Program-made: the position numbers and the translations under genes
Assembly (NCBI GenBank): GCA_958298945.1
Contig: OY282608.1
Span: 22,049,933 to 22,113,932, forward strand
From: Atherix ibis
Taxonomy: Eukaryota; Arthropoda; Insecta; Diptera; Athericidae
Length of the DNA stretch: 64,000 bases
Reading direction: 5' to 3'
Notes under the pieces: model-generated
Databases searched by the model: none
What the model saw: only the letters and a program-made list of their open reading frames with translations
What the model was told of the DNA's origin: nothing
Shown here: positions 25,481 to 40,085 of the stretch, one piece after another
Layout of the letters: each line of letters opens with the position of its first letter
How positions within the stretch are numbered: position 1 is the first letter of the stretch

Positions 25481-28048
25481 ACTAACAAACTAACAAACCA
25501 ACAAACGAACTAACCAACAAACCAACAAGCCAACAAGCCAACAAACCAATAAACCAACAAACCAACAAACTAAGTAACCAACAAGCCAACAAACCAACAA
25601 ACCAACAAGCCAACAAGCCAACAAACCAACAAACCAACAAGCCAACAAACCAACAAACCAACAAACCAAAAAACCAACAAACCAACAAACCAACAAACCA
25701 ACAAATCAACAAACCAACAAGCCAACAAGCCAACAAACCAACAAACCAACAAACCAACAAGCCAACAAACCAACAAGCCAACAAGCCAACAAACCAACAA
25801 ACCAACAAAGAAACAACCTAACAAGCCAACAAACCAACAAACCAACAAGCCAACAAACCAACAAACCAACAAGCCAACAAACCAACAAACCAACAAACCA
25901 ACAAACCAACAAGCCAACAAACCAACAAGCCAACAAGCCAACAAACCAACAAACTAACAAACCAACAAACCAACAAGCCAACAAGCCAACAAACCAACAA
26001 GCCAACAAACCAACAACCCAACAAACCAACAAACCAACAAACCAAGTAACCAAAAAGCCAACAAACTAACAAACCAACAGGCCAACAAGCCAACAAACCA
26101 ACAAACCAACAAAGCAACAAGCCAACAAGCCAACAAACCAACAAACCAATAAGCCAACAAACCAACAAACCAACAAACCAACAAACCAACAAGCCAACAA
26201 ACCAACAAGCCAACAAACCAACAAACCAACAAACCAAGTAACCAAAAAGCCAAAAAACTAACAAACCAACAAGCCAACAAACCAACAAACCAACAAAACA
26301 ACAAACCAACAAGCCAACAAACCAACAAACCAACAAGCCAACAAACCAACAAAACAAAAAACCAACAAACCAACAAACCAACAAGCCAACAAGCCCACAA
26401 GCCAACAAACCAACAAACCGACAAACCTACAAACCAACAAACTAAGTAACCAACAAGCCAACAAACCAACAAACCAACAAGCCAACAAGCCAACAAACCA
26501 ACAAGCCAACAAGCCAAAAAACCAACAAACCAACAAACCAACAAATCAACAAACCAACAAACAAATAAACCAACAAACCAACAAACCAACAAGCCAACAA
26601 ACCAACAAGCCAACAAACTAACAAACCAACAAACAAACTAACCAACAAACCAACAATCCAACAAGCCAACAAACCAACAAACCAACAGACCAACAAACTA
26701 AGTAACCAACAAGCCAACAAACCAACAAACCAACAAGCCAAAAAGCCAACAAACCAACAAACCAACAAGCCAACAAACCAACAAACCAACAAACAAACAA
26801 ACCAAGTAACCAAAAAGCCAACAAACTAACAAACCAACAAGCCAACAAGCCAACAAACCGACAAACCAACAAAGCAACAAGCCAACAAGCCAACAAACCA
26901 ACAAACCAAGAAGCCAACAAACCAAGTAACCAAAAATCCAACAAACTAACAAACCAACCAGCCAACAAACCAACAAGCCAACAAGCCAACAAACCAACAA
27001 ACCAACAAACCAACAAACCAATAAACCAAAAAACCAACAAACAAACAAGCCAACAAGCCAACAAACCAACAAACTAACAAACCAACAAGCGAACTAACCA
27101 ACAAACCAACAAGCCAACAAGCCAACAAACCAACAAACCAACAAACCAACAAACCAACAAACTAACAAACCAACAAACCAACTAACCAACAAACCAACAA
27201 GCCAACAAATCAACAAACCAACAAACCAACATGCCAACAAACCAACAAACTAAGTAACCAACAAGCTAACAAACCAACAAACTAACAAACCAACAAACGA
27301 ACTAACCAACAAACCAACAAGCCAACAAGCCAACAAGCCAACAAACCAACAAACCAACAAACCAACAAACCAACAAACTAACAAACCAACAAGCCAAGAA
27401 GCCAACAAACCAACAAACCAACAAACAAACAAGCCAACAAGCCAACAAACCAACAAACCAACAAACCAACAAGCCAACAAACCAACAAACCAACAAACCA
27501 ACAAGCCAACAAACCAACAAACCAACAAACCAAGTAACCAAAAAGCCAACAAACTCACAAACCAACAAGCCAACAAGCCAACAAATCAACAAGCCAACAA
27601 ACCAATAAACCAACAAAGCAACAAACCAACAAGCCAACAAACCAACAAACCAACAAACCAAAAAGCCAACAAACCAACAAACCAACAAGCCAACAAGCCA
27701 ACAAGCCAACAAGCCAACAAACCAACAAACCAAGTAACCAAAAAGCCAACAAACTAACAAACCAACAAGCCAACAAAACAACAAACCAACAAACCAACAA
27801 ACCAACAAACCAACAAACCAACAAACCAATAAACCAAAAAACCAACAAATCAACAAACCAACAAGCCAACAATCCAACAAACCAACAAACTAACAAACCA
27901 ACAAACGAACTAACCAACAAACCAACAAGCCAACAAGCCAACAAACCAACAAACCAACAAACCAACAAACCAACAAGCCAACAAACCAACAAACCAACAA
28001 GCCAACAAACCAACAAACCAACAAACCAACATGCCAACAAACCAACAA
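25457..28048. repeat. Higher-order repeat family 2, copy C2 (2,592 bp)
   Basis: It runs from ACTAAGTA at 25,457 to the matching ACTAAGTA at 28,049, with ACTCACAA at 27,553. Its first 600 bp or so is the second copy of the 736-bp duplication. Blocks at 25,490, 25,570 and 25,706 have partners in C3 at exactly 2,592 bp; further right the offset falls to 2,576 bp, a loss of two units. Confidence 0.8.
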
Positions 28049-30616
28049 ACTAAGTAACCAACAAGCCAACAAACCAACAAACTAACAAACCAACAAACGA
28101 ACTAACCAACAAACCAACAAGCCAACAAGCCAACAAACCAATAAACCAACAAACCAACAAACTAAGTAACCAACAAGCCAACAAACCAACAAACCAACAA
28201 GCCAACAAGCCAACAAACCAACAAACCAACAAGCCAACAAACCAACAAACCAACAAACCAAAAAACCAACAAACCAACAAACCAACAAACCAACAAATCA
28301 ATAAACCAACAAGCCAACAAGCCAACAAACCAACAAACCAACAAACCAACAAGCCAACAAACTAACAAGCCAACAAGCCAACAAACCAACAAACCAACAA
28401 AGCAACAAGCTAACAAGCCAACAAACCAACAAACCAACAAGCCAACAAACCAACAAACCAACAAGCCAACAAACCAACAAACCAACAAACCAACAAACCA
28501 ACAAGCCAACAAACCAACAAGCCAACAAGCCAACAAACCAACAAACTAACAAACCAACAAACCAACAAGCCAACAAGCCAACAAACCAACAAGCCAACAA
28601 ACCAACAACCCAACAAACCAACAAACCAACAAACCAAGTAACCAAAAAGCCAACAAACTAACAAACCAACAGGCCAACAAGCCAACAAACCAACAAACCA
28701 ACAAAGCAACAAGCCAACAAGCCAACAAACCAACAAACCAATAAGCCAACAAACCAACAAACCAACAAACCAACAAACCAACAAGCCAACAAACCAACAA
28801 GCCAACAAACCAACAAACCAACAAACCAAGTAACCAAAAAGCCAAAAAACTAACAAACCAACAAGCCAACAAGCCAACAAACCAACAAACCAACAAAACA
28901 ACAAACCAACAAGCCAACAAACCAACAAACCAACAAGCCAACAAACCAACAAAACAAAAAACCAACAAACCAACAAACCAACAAGCCAACAAGCCCACAA
29001 GCCAACAAACCAACAAACCGACAAACCTACAAACCAACAAACTAAGTAACCAACAAGCCAACAAACCAACAAACCAACAAGCCAACAAGCCAACAAACCA
29101 ACAAGCCAACAAGCCAAAAAACCAACAAACCAACAAACCAACAAACCAACAAGCCAACAAACCAACAAGCCAACAAACTAACAAACCAACAAACAAACTA
29201 ACCAACAAACCAACAATCCAACAAGCCAACAAACCAACAAACCAACAAACCAACAAACTAAGTAACCAACAAGCCAAAAAACCAACAAACCAACAAGCCA
29301 AAAAGCCAACAAACCAACAAACCAACAAGCCAACAAACCAACAAACCAACAAACAAACAAACCAAGTAACCAAAAAGCCAACAAACTAACAAACCAACAA
29401 GCCAACAAGCCAACAAACCGACAAACCAACAAAGCAACAAGCCAACAAGCCAACAAACCAACAAACCAACAAGCCAACAAACCAAGTAACCAAAAATCCA
29501 ACAAACTAACGAACCAACAAGCCAACAAACCAACAAGCCAACAAGCCAACAAACCAACAAACCAACAAACCAACAAACCAACAAACCAACAAACCAATAA
29601 ACCAAAAAACCAACAAACAAACAAGCCAACAAGCCAACAAACCAACAAACTAACAAACCAACAAACGAACTAACCAACAAACCAACAAGCCAACAAGCCA
29701 ACAAACCAACAAACCAACAAACCAACAAACCAACAAACTAACAAACCAACAAGCCAACTAACCAACAAACCAACAAGCCAACAAATCAACAAACCAACAA
29801 ACCAACATGCCAACAAACCAACAAACTAAGTAACCAACAAGTCAACAAACCAACAAACTAACAAACCAACAAACGAACTAACCAACAAACCAACAAGCCA
29901 ACAAGCCAACAAGCCAACAAACCAACAAACCAACAAACCAACAAACCAACAAACTAACAAACCAACAAGCCAACAAGCCAACAAACCAACAAACCAACAA
30001 ACAAACAAGCCAACAAGCCAACAAACCAACAAACCAACAAACCAACAAGCCAACAAACCAACAAACCAACAAACCAACAAGCCAACAAACCAACAAACCA
30101 ACAAACCAAGTAACCAAAAAGCCAACAAACTCACAAACCAACAAGCCAACAAGCCAACAAATCAACAAGCCAACAAACCAATAAACCAACAAAGCAACAA
30201 GCCAACAAGCCAACAAACCAACAAACCAACAAACCAAAAAGCCAACAAACCAACAAACCAACAAGCCAACAAGCCAACAAACCAACAAACCAACAAACCA
30301 AGTAACCAAAAAGCCAACAAACTAACAAACCAACAAGCCAACAAAACAACAAACCAACAAACCAACAAACCAACAAACCAACAAACCAACAAACCAATAA
30401 ACCAAAAAACCAACAAACCAACAAACCAACAAGCCAACAATCCAACAAACCAACAAACTAACAAACCAACAAACGAACTAACCAACAAACCAACAAGCCA
30501 ACAAGCCAACAAACCAACAAACCAATAAATCAACAAACCAACAAGCCAACAAACCAACAAACCAACAAGCCAACAAACCAACAAACCAACAAACCAACAT
30601 GCCAACAAACCAACAA
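28049..30616. repeat. Higher-order repeat family 2, copy C3 (2,568 bp)
   Basis: It starts at ACTAAGTA (28,049) and carries ACTCACAA at 30,129. At the right edge the expected ACTAAGTA has become GTTAAGTA (30,617). It is the last copy before the first lasting register slip at 30,801. Confidence 0.75.
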
Positions 30617-32407
30617 GTTAAGTAACCAACAAGCCAACAAACCAACAAACTAACAAACCAACAAACGAACTAACCAACAAACCAACAAGCCAACAAGCCA
30701 ACAAACCAATAAACCAACAAACCTACAAACTAAGTAACCAACAAGCCAACAAACCAACAAACCAACAAGCCAACAAGCCAACAAACCAACAAACCAACAA
30801 GCCAACAACCAACAAACCAACAAACCAAAAAACCAACAAACCAACAAACCAACAAACCAACAAACCAACAAACCAACAAGCCAACAAACCAACAAGCCAA
30901 CAAGCCAACAAACCAACAAACCAACAAAGCAACAAGCTAACAAGCCAACAAACCAACAAACCAACAAGCCAACAAACCAACAAACCAACAAGCCAACAAA
31001 CCAACAAACCAACAAACCAACAAACCAACAAGCCAACAAACCAACAAACCAACAAGCCAACAAACCAACAAACTAACAAACCAACAAACCAACAAGCCAA
31101 CAAGCCAACAAACCAACAAGCCAACAAACCAACAACCCAATTAACCAACAAACCAACAAACCAAGTAACCAAAAAGCCAACAAACTAACAAAACAACAGG
31201 CCAACAAGCCAACAAACCAACAAACCAACAAAGCAACAAGCCAACAAGCCAACAAACCAACAAACCAATAAGCCAACAAACCAACAAACCAACAAGCCAA
31301 CAAGCCAACAAACCAACAAACCAACAAGCCAGCAAACCAACAAACCAAAAAACTCACAAACCAACAAGCCAACAAGCCAACAAACCAACAAGCCAACAAA
31401 CCAATAAACCAACAAAGCAACAAGCCAAAAAGCCAACAAACCAACAAACCAACAAGCCAACAAACCAACAAACCAACAAGCCAACAAGCCAACAAACCAA
31501 CAAACCAACAAACCAAGTAACCAAAAAGCTAACAAACTAACAAACCAACAAGCCAATAAGCCAACAAACCAACAAACCAACAAACCAACAAACCAACAAA
31601 CTAAGTAACCAACAAGCCAACAAACCAACAAACTAACAAACCAACAAACGAACTAACCAACAAACCAACAAGCCAACAAGCCAACAAACCAACAAAACAA
31701 CAAACCAACAAACCAACAAACTAAGTAACCAACAAGCCAACAAACCAACAAACCAACAAGCCAACAAGCCAACAAACCAACAAACCAACAAGCCAACAAA
31801 CCAACAAACCAACAAACCAACAAACCAACAAACCAACAAACCAACAAACCAACAAGCCAACAAGCCAACAAACCAACAAACCAACAAACCAACAAGCCAA
31901 CAAACCAACAAGCCAACAAACCAACAAACCAAGTAACCAAAAAGCCAACAAACTAACAAACCAACAAGCCAACAAGCCAACAAACCAACAAACCAACAAA
32001 GCAGCAAGCCAACAAGCCAACAAACCAACAAACCAACAAGCCAACAAACCAACAAACCAACAAGCCTACAAGCCAACAAACCAACAAACCAACAAGCCAA
32101 CAAACCAATAAACCAAAAAACCGACAAACCAACAAACCAACAAGCCAACAAGCCAACAAACCAACAACCCAACAAGCCAACAAACCAACAAACCAACAAA
32201 CTAAGTAACCAACAAGGCAACAAACCAACAAACCAACAAGCCACCAAGCCAACAAACCAACAAACCAACAAGCCAACAAACCAACATACTAACAAACCAA
32301 AAAACCAACAAACCAACAAACCAACAAACCAACAAACCAACAAACCAAGAAGCCAACAAACCAACAAACCAACAAACCAACAAACCAAGTAACCAAAAAG
32401 CCAACAA
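30617..32407. repeat. Transitional segment with the first register slip
   Basis: The octamer register, intact since base 1, loses one base here: the unit at 30,801-30,807 is GCCAACA, seven bases long. The segment introduces the secondary landmark phrase in which GCCAGCAA is followed, three units on, by ACCAAAAA and ACTCACAA (ACTCACAA at 31,352). That phrase returns at 33,095, 43,309, 45,956, 52,777, 53,761, 57,145 and 59,161. No gene or unique sequence was seen. Confidence 0.7.
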
Positions 32408-34174
32408 ACTCACAAACCAACAAGCCAACAAGCCAACAAACCAACAAGCCAACAAACCAACAAACCAACAAAGCAACAAGCCAACAAGCCAACAAACCAA
32501 CAAACCAAAATGCCAACAAACCAACAAACTAAGTAACCAACAAGCCAACAAACCAACAAACCAACAAGCCAACAAGCCAACAAACCAACAAACCATCAAA
32601 CCAACAAACCAACAAACCAAGTAACCAACAACCAACAAACCATCAAACGAACAAAGCAACAAACCAACAAACCAACAAACCAACAAGCCAACAAACCAAC
32701 AAACAAATAAACCAACAAACCAACAAACAAATAAACCAACAAACAATTAAACCAACAAACCAACAAAGCAACAAACCAACAAACTAACAAACCAACAAGC
32801 CAACAAACCAACAAACCAACAAGCCAACAAACCAACAAACTAAGTAACCAACAAGCCAACAAACCAACAAACCAACAAGCCAACAAGCCAACAAACCAAC
32901 AAACCAACAATCCAAGTAACCAACAAACCAACAAACCATCAAACGAACAAAGCAACAAACCAACAAGCCAACAAGCCAACAAACCAACAAACCAAGTAAC
33001 CAAAAAGCCAACAAACTAACAAACCAACAAACCAACAAGCCAACAAGCCAGCAAACCAACAAACCAACAAGCCAGCAAACCAACAAACCAAAAAACTCAC
33101 AAACCAACAAGCCAACAAGCCAACAAACCAACAAGATAATAAACCAATAAACCACCAAAGCAACAAGCCAACAAGCCAACAAACCAACAAACCAACAAGC
33201 CAACAAACCAACAAACCAACAAGCCAACAAGCCAACAAACCAACAAACCAACAAACCAAGTAACCAAAAAGCTAACAAACTAACAAACCAACAAGCCAAC
33301 AAGCCAACAAACCAACAAACCAACAAACCAACAAACTAAGTAACCAACAAGCCAACAAACCAACAAACTAACAAACCAACAAACGAACTAACCAACAAAC
33401 CAACAAGCCAACAAGCCAACAAACCAACAAAACAACAAACCAACAAACCAACAAACTAAGTAACCAACAAGCCAACAAACCAACAAACCAACAAGCCAAC
33501 AAGCCAACAAACCAACAAACCAACAAGCCAACAAACCAACAAACCAACAAACCAAAAAACCAACAAACCAACAAACCAACAAACCAACAAACCAACAAAC
33601 CAACAAACCAACAAGCCAACAAGCCAACAAACCAACAAACCAACAAACCAACAAGCCAACAAACCAACAAGCCAACAAACCAACAAATCAAGTAACCAAA
33701 AAGCCAACAAACTAACAAACCAACAAGCCAACAAGCCAACAAACCAACAAACCAACAAAGCAGCAATCCAACAAGCCAATAAACCAACAAACCAACAAGC
33801 CAACAAACCAACAAACCAACAAGCCTACAAGCCAACAAACCAACAAACCAACAAACCAACAAGCCAAGAAACCAACAAACCAAAAAACCGACAAACCAAC
33901 AAACCAACAAGCCAACAAGCCAACAAAGCAACAAACCAACAAGCCAACAAACCAACAAACTAAGTAACCAACAAGCCAACAAACCAACAAACCAACAAGC
34001 CACCAAGCCAACAAACCAACAAACCAAAAAGCCAACAAACCAACATACTAACAAACCAAAAAACCAACAAACCAACAAACCAACAAACCAACAAACCAAC
34101 AAACCAACAAACCAACAAGCCAACAAACCAACAAACCAACAAACCAACAAACCAAGTAACCAAAAAGCCAACAA
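32408..34174. repeat. 1.77-kb higher-order copy, first
   Basis: It is bounded by ACTCACAA at 32,408 and 34,175. It contains the first appearance of the phrase ACCATCAA then ACGAACAA (32,639), preceded by a seven-base unit at 32,624-32,630, and a second such phrase at 32,935 without the slip. Confidence 0.7.
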
Positions 34175-35910
34175 ACTCACAAACCAACAAGCCAACAAGC
34201 CAACAAACCAACAAGCCAACAAACCAACAAACCAACAAACTAACAAACCAACAAACCAAGTAACCAAAAAGCCAACAAACTAACAAACCAACAAGCCAAC
34301 AAGACAACAAACCAACAAACCAACAAACCAACAAACCAACAAACCAACAAACCAACAAACCAATAAACCAAAAAACCAACAAACCAACAAACAAACAAGC
34401 CAACAATCCAACAAACCAACAAACTAACAAACCAACAAACGAACTAACCAACAAACCAACAAGTCAACAAGCCAACAAACCAACAAACCAACAAACCAAC
34501 AAACCAACAAGCCAACAAACCAACAAACCAACAAGCCAACAAACCAACAAACCAACAAACCAACATGCCAACAAACCAACAAACTAAGTAACCAACAAGC
34601 CAACAAACCAACAAACTAACAAACCAACAAATGAACTAACCAACAAACCAACAAGCCAACAAGCCAACAAACCAATAAACCAACAAACCAACAAACTAAG
34701 TAACCAACAAGCCAACAAACCAACAAACCAACAAGCCAACAAGCCAACAAACCAACAAACCAACAAGCCAACAAACCAACAAACCAACAAACCAAAAAAC
34801 CAACAAACCAACAAACCAACAAGCCAACAAGACAACAAACCAACAAACCAACAAGCCAACAAACCAACAAACCAACAAACCAAAAAACCAACAAGCCAAC
34901 AAACCAACAAACCAACAAACCAACATGCCAACAAACCAACAAACTAAGTAACCAACAAGCCAACAAACCAACAAACTAACAAACCAACAAATGAACTAAC
35001 CAAAAAACCAACAAGCCAACAAGCCAACAAACCAACAAACCAACAAACCAACAAACTAAGTAACCAACAAGCCAACAAACCAACAAACTAACAAACCAAC
35101 AAACGAACTAACCAACAAACCAACAAGCCAAAAAGCCAACAAACCAACAAAACAACAAACCAACAAACCAACAAACTAAGTAACCAACAAGCCAACAAAC
35201 CAACAAACCAAAAAGCCAACAAGCCAACAAACCAACAAACTAACAAGCCAACAAACCAACAAACCAACAAACCAAAAAACCAACAAACCAACAAACCAAC
35301 AAACCAACAAACCAACAAACCAACAAACCAACAAGCCAACAAGCCAACAAACCAACAAACCAACAAACCAACAAGCCAACAAACCAACAAGCCAACAAAC
35401 CAACAAATCAAGTAACCAAAAAGCCAACAAACTAACAAACCAACAAGCCAACAAGCCAACAAACCAACAAACCAACAAAGCAGCAAGCCAACAAGCCAAC
35501 AAACCAACAAACCAACAAGCCAACAAACCAACAAACCAACAAGCCTACAAGCCAACAAACCAACAAACCAACAAACCAACAAGCCAAGAAACCAACAAAC
35601 CAAAAAACCGACAAACCAACAAACCAACAAGCCAACAAGCCAACAAAGCAACAAACCAACAAGCCAACAAACCAACAAACCAACAAACTAAGTAACCAAC
35701 AAGCCAACAAACCAACAAACCAACAAGCCACCAAGCCAACAAACCAACAAACCAACAAACCAACAAGCCAACAAACCAACATACTAACAAACCAAAAAAC
35801 CAACAAACCAACAAACCAACAAACCAACAAACCAACAAACCAACAAACCAACAAGCCAACAAACCAACAAACCAACAAACCAACAAACCAAGTAACCAAA
35901 AAGCCAACAA
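34175..35910. repeat. 1.74-kb higher-order copy, second
   Basis: It is bounded by ACTCACAA at 34,175 and 35,911. The block at 33,456-33,806 matches 35,176-35,526 at an offset of 1,720 bp. The unit ATGAACTA appears here in place of ACGAACTA (about 34,630 and 34,990) and is common afterwards up to about 53.1 kb, so it marks a newer sub-lineage. Confidence 0.7.
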
Positions 35911-36501
35911 ACTCACAAACCAACAAGCCAACGAGCCAACAAACCAACAAGCCAACAAACCAACAAACCAACAAAGCAACAAGCCAACAAGCCAACAAGC
36001 CAACAAACCAACAAACCAAAATGCAAACAAACCAACAAACTAAGTAACCAACAAGCCAACAAACCAAAAAACCAACAAGCCAACAAGCCAACAAACCAAC
36101 AAACCATCAAACCAACAAACCAACAAACCAAGTAACCAACAACCAACAAACCATCAAACGAACAAAGTAACAAACCAACAAACCAACAAACAAATAAACC
36201 AACAAACAAATAAACCAACAAACCAACAAACCAACAAACCAACAAACCAACAAACTAACAAACCAACAAGCCAACAAACCAACAAACCCACAAGCCAACA
36301 AACCAACAAACTAAGTAACCAACAAGCCAACAAACCAACAAACCAACAAGCCAACAAGCCAACAAACCAACAAGCCAACAAGCCAACAAACCAACAAACC
36401 AACAAATCAACAAACCAACAAACAAATAAACCAACAAACCAACAAACCAACAAGCCAACAAACCAACAAGCCAATAAACTAACAAACCAACAAACAAACT
36501 A
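35911..36501. repeat. Linking segment with an inherited register slip
   Basis: It holds ACCATCAA at 36,150 with the seven-base unit at 36,135-36,141 just before it. The region from about 35.1 kb to here is copied at about 40.05-41.5 kb with an offset near 4,967 bp (ACTCACAA at 35,911 and 40,878). Confidence 0.65.
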
Positions 36502-38293
36502 ACCAAAAAACCAACAATCCAACAAGCCAACAAACCAACAAACCAACAAACCAACAAACTAAGTAACCAACAAGCCAACAAACCAACAAACCAACAAGCC
36601 AAAAAGCCAACAAACCAACAAACCAACAAGCCAACAAACCAACAAACCAACAAACAAACAAACCAAGTAACCAAAAAGCCAACCAACTAACAAACCAACA
36701 AGCCAACAAGCCAACAAATCGACAAACCAACAAAGCAACAAGCCAACAAGCCAACAAACCAACAAACCAACGAGCCAACAAACCAAGTAACCAAAAATCC
36801 AACAAACTAACAAACCAACAAGCCAACAAACCAACAAGCCAACAAGCCAACAAACCAACAAACCAACAAACCAACAAACCAACAAACCAACAAACTAACA
36901 AACCAACAAACGAACTAACCAACAAACCAACAAGTCAACAAGCCAACAAACCAACAAACCAACAAACCAACAAACCAACAAGCCAACAAACCAACAAACC
37001 AACAAGCCAACAAACCAACAAACCAACAAACCAACATGCCAACAAACCAACAAACTAAGTAACCAACAAGCCAACAAACCAACAAACTAACAAACCAACA
37101 AATGAACTAACCAACAAACCAACAAGCCAACAAGCCAACAAACCAATAAACCAACAAACCAACAAACTAAGTAACCAACAAGCCAACAAACCAACAAACC
37201 AACAAGCCAACAAGCCAACAAACCAACAAACAAATAAACCAACAAACCAACAAACAAATAAACCAACAAACCAACAAACCAACAAACCAACAAACCAACA
37301 AACCAATAAACCAAAAAACCAACAAACCAACAAACAAACAAGCCAACAATCCAACAAACCAACAAACTAACAAACCAACAAACGAACTAACCAACAAACC
37401 AACAAATCAACAAGCCAACAAACCAACAAACCAACAAACCAACAAACCAACAAGCACACAAACCAACAAACCAACAAGCCAACAAACCAACAAACCAACA
37501 AACCAACATGCCAACAAACCAACAAACTAAGTAACCAACAAGCCAACAAACCAACAAACTAACAAACCAACAAATGAACTAACCAACAAACCAACAAGCC
37601 AACAAGCCAACAAACCAATAAACCAACAAACTAAGTAACCAACAAGCCAACAAACCAACAAACCAACAAGCCAACAAGCCAACAAACCAACAAACCAACA
37701 AGCCAACAAACCAACAAACCAACAAACCAAAGAACCAACAAACCAACAAACCAACAAATCAACAAACCAACAAGCCAACAAGCCAACAAACCAACAAACC
37801 AACAAACCAACAAGCCAACAAACCAACAAGCCAACAAGCCAACAAACCAACAAACCAACAAAGCAACAAGCTAACAAGCCAACAAACCAACAAACCAACA
37901 AGCCAACAAACCAACAAACCAACAAACCAACAAACCAACAAACCAACAAGCCAACAAACCAACAAACCAACAAGCCAACAAACCAAAAAACCAACAAACC
38001 AACATGCCAACAAACCAACAAACTAAGTAACCAACAAGCCAACAAACCAACAAACTAACAAACCAACAAATGAACTAACCAACAAACCAACAAGCCAACA
38101 AGCCAACAAACCAATAAACCAACAAACTAAGTAACCAACAAGCCAACAAACCAACAAACCAACAAGCCAACAAGCCAACAAACCAACAAACCAACAAGCC
38201 AACAAACCAACAAACCAACAAACCAAAGAACCAACAAACCAACAAACCAACAAATCAACAAACCAACAAGCCAACAAGCCAACAAACCAACAA
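36502..38293. repeat. 1,792-bp tandem duplication, first copy
   Basis: Variant units starting with ACCAAAAA at 36,502 match those from 38,294, exactly 1,792 bp (224 units) away. Matching blocks include 36,559, 37,055, 37,087, 37,167, 37,367 and 37,631. The match weakens after about 37,900. Confidence 0.8.
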
Positions 38294-40085
38294 ACCAAAA
38301 AACCAACAATCCAACAAGCCAACAAACCAACAAACCAACAAACCAACAAACTAAGTAACCAACAAGCCAACAAACCAACAAACCAACAAGCCAAAAAGCC
38401 AACAAACCAACAAACCAACAAGCCAACAAACCAACAAACCAACAAACAAACAAACCAAGTAACCAAAAAGCCAACCAACTAACAAACCAACAAGCCAACA
38501 AGCCAACAAATCGACAAACCAACAAAGCAACAAGCCAACAAGCCAACAAACCAACAAACCAACGAGCCAACAAACCAAGTAACCAAAAATCCAACAAACT
38601 AACAAACCAACAAGCCAACAAACCAACAAGCCAACAAGCCAACAAACCAACAAACCAACAAACCAACAAACCAACAAACCAACAAACTAACAAACCAACA
38701 AACGAACTAACCAACAAACCAACAAGTCAACAAGCCAACAAACCAACAAACCAACAAACCAACAAACCAACAAGCCAACAAACCAACAAACCAACAAGCC
38801 AACAAACCAACAAACCAACAAACCAACATGCCAACAAACCAACAAACTAAGTTACCAACAAGCCAACAAACCAACAAACTAACAAACCAACAAATGAACT
38901 AACCAACAAACCAACAAGCCAACAAGCCAACAAACCAATAAACCAACAAACCAACAAACTAAGTAACCAACAAGCCAACAAACCAACAAACCAACAAGCC
39001 AACAAGCCAACAAACCAACAAACAAATAAACCAATAAACCAACAAACAAATAAACCAACAAACCAACAAACCAACAAACCAACAAACCCACAAACCAATA
39101 AACCAAAAAACCAACAAACCAACAAACAAACAAGCCAACAATCCAACAAACCAACAAACTAACAAACCAACAAACGAACTAACCAACAAACCAACAAGTC
39201 AACAAGCCAACAAACCAACAAACCAACAAACCAACAAACCAACAAGCCAACAAACCAACAAACCAACAAGCCAACAAACCAACAAACCAACAAACCAACA
39301 TGCCAACAAACCAACAAACTAAGTAACCAACAAGCCAACAAACCAACAAACTAACAAACCAACAAATGAACTAACCAACAAACCAACAAGCCAACAAGCC
39401 AACAAACCAATAAACCAACAAACTAAGTAACCAACATGCCAACAAACCAACAAACCAACAAGCCAACAAGCCAACAAACCAACAAACCAACAAGCCAACA
39501 AACCAACAAACCAACAAACCAAAGAACCAACAAACCAACAAACCAACAAATCAACAAACCAACAAGCCAACAAGCCAACAAACCAACAAACCAACAAACC
39601 AACAAGCCAACAAACCAACAAGCCAACAAGCCAACAAACCAACAAACCAACAAAGCAACAAGCTAACAAGCCAACAAACCAACAAACCAACAAGCCAACA
39701 AACCAACAAACCAACAAGCCAACAAACCAACAAACCAACAAACCAACAAACAAACAAGCCAACAAACCAACAAACCAACAAGCCAACAAAACAACAAACT
39801 AACAAACCAACAAACCAACAAGCCAACAAGCCAACAAACCAACAAGCCAACAAACCAACAACCCAACAAACCAACAAACCAACAAACCAAGTAACCAAAA
39901 AGCCAACAAACTAACAAACCAACAAGCCAACAAACCAACAAACCAACAAACCAACAAAGCAACAAGCCAACAAGCCAACAAACCAACAAACCAGTAAGCC
40001 AACAAACCAACAAACCAACAAGCCAAAAAGTCAACAAACCAACAAACCAACAAACTAACAAACCAACAAACGAACTAACCAACAA
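38294..40085. repeat. 1,792-bp tandem duplication, second copy
   Basis: Partner of 36,502-38,293. Clear matching runs to about 39,690. The stretch from 39,319 onward is also the start of a block found again at 48,812 (offset 9,493 bp). Within it, 39,436-39,666 has the only + strand reading frame of note; it encodes the repetitive TNKPTNQQ series and is not a gene. Confidence 0.75.

Noticed and set aside
39436..39666. + strand open frame of 76 codons starting with ATG
   Set aside because: It encodes only the TNKPTNQQ repeat. The ATG comes from a chance ACCAACAT unit followed by GCCAACAA. Other + strand frames are equally repetitive and differ only in where TAA-containing variants fall.
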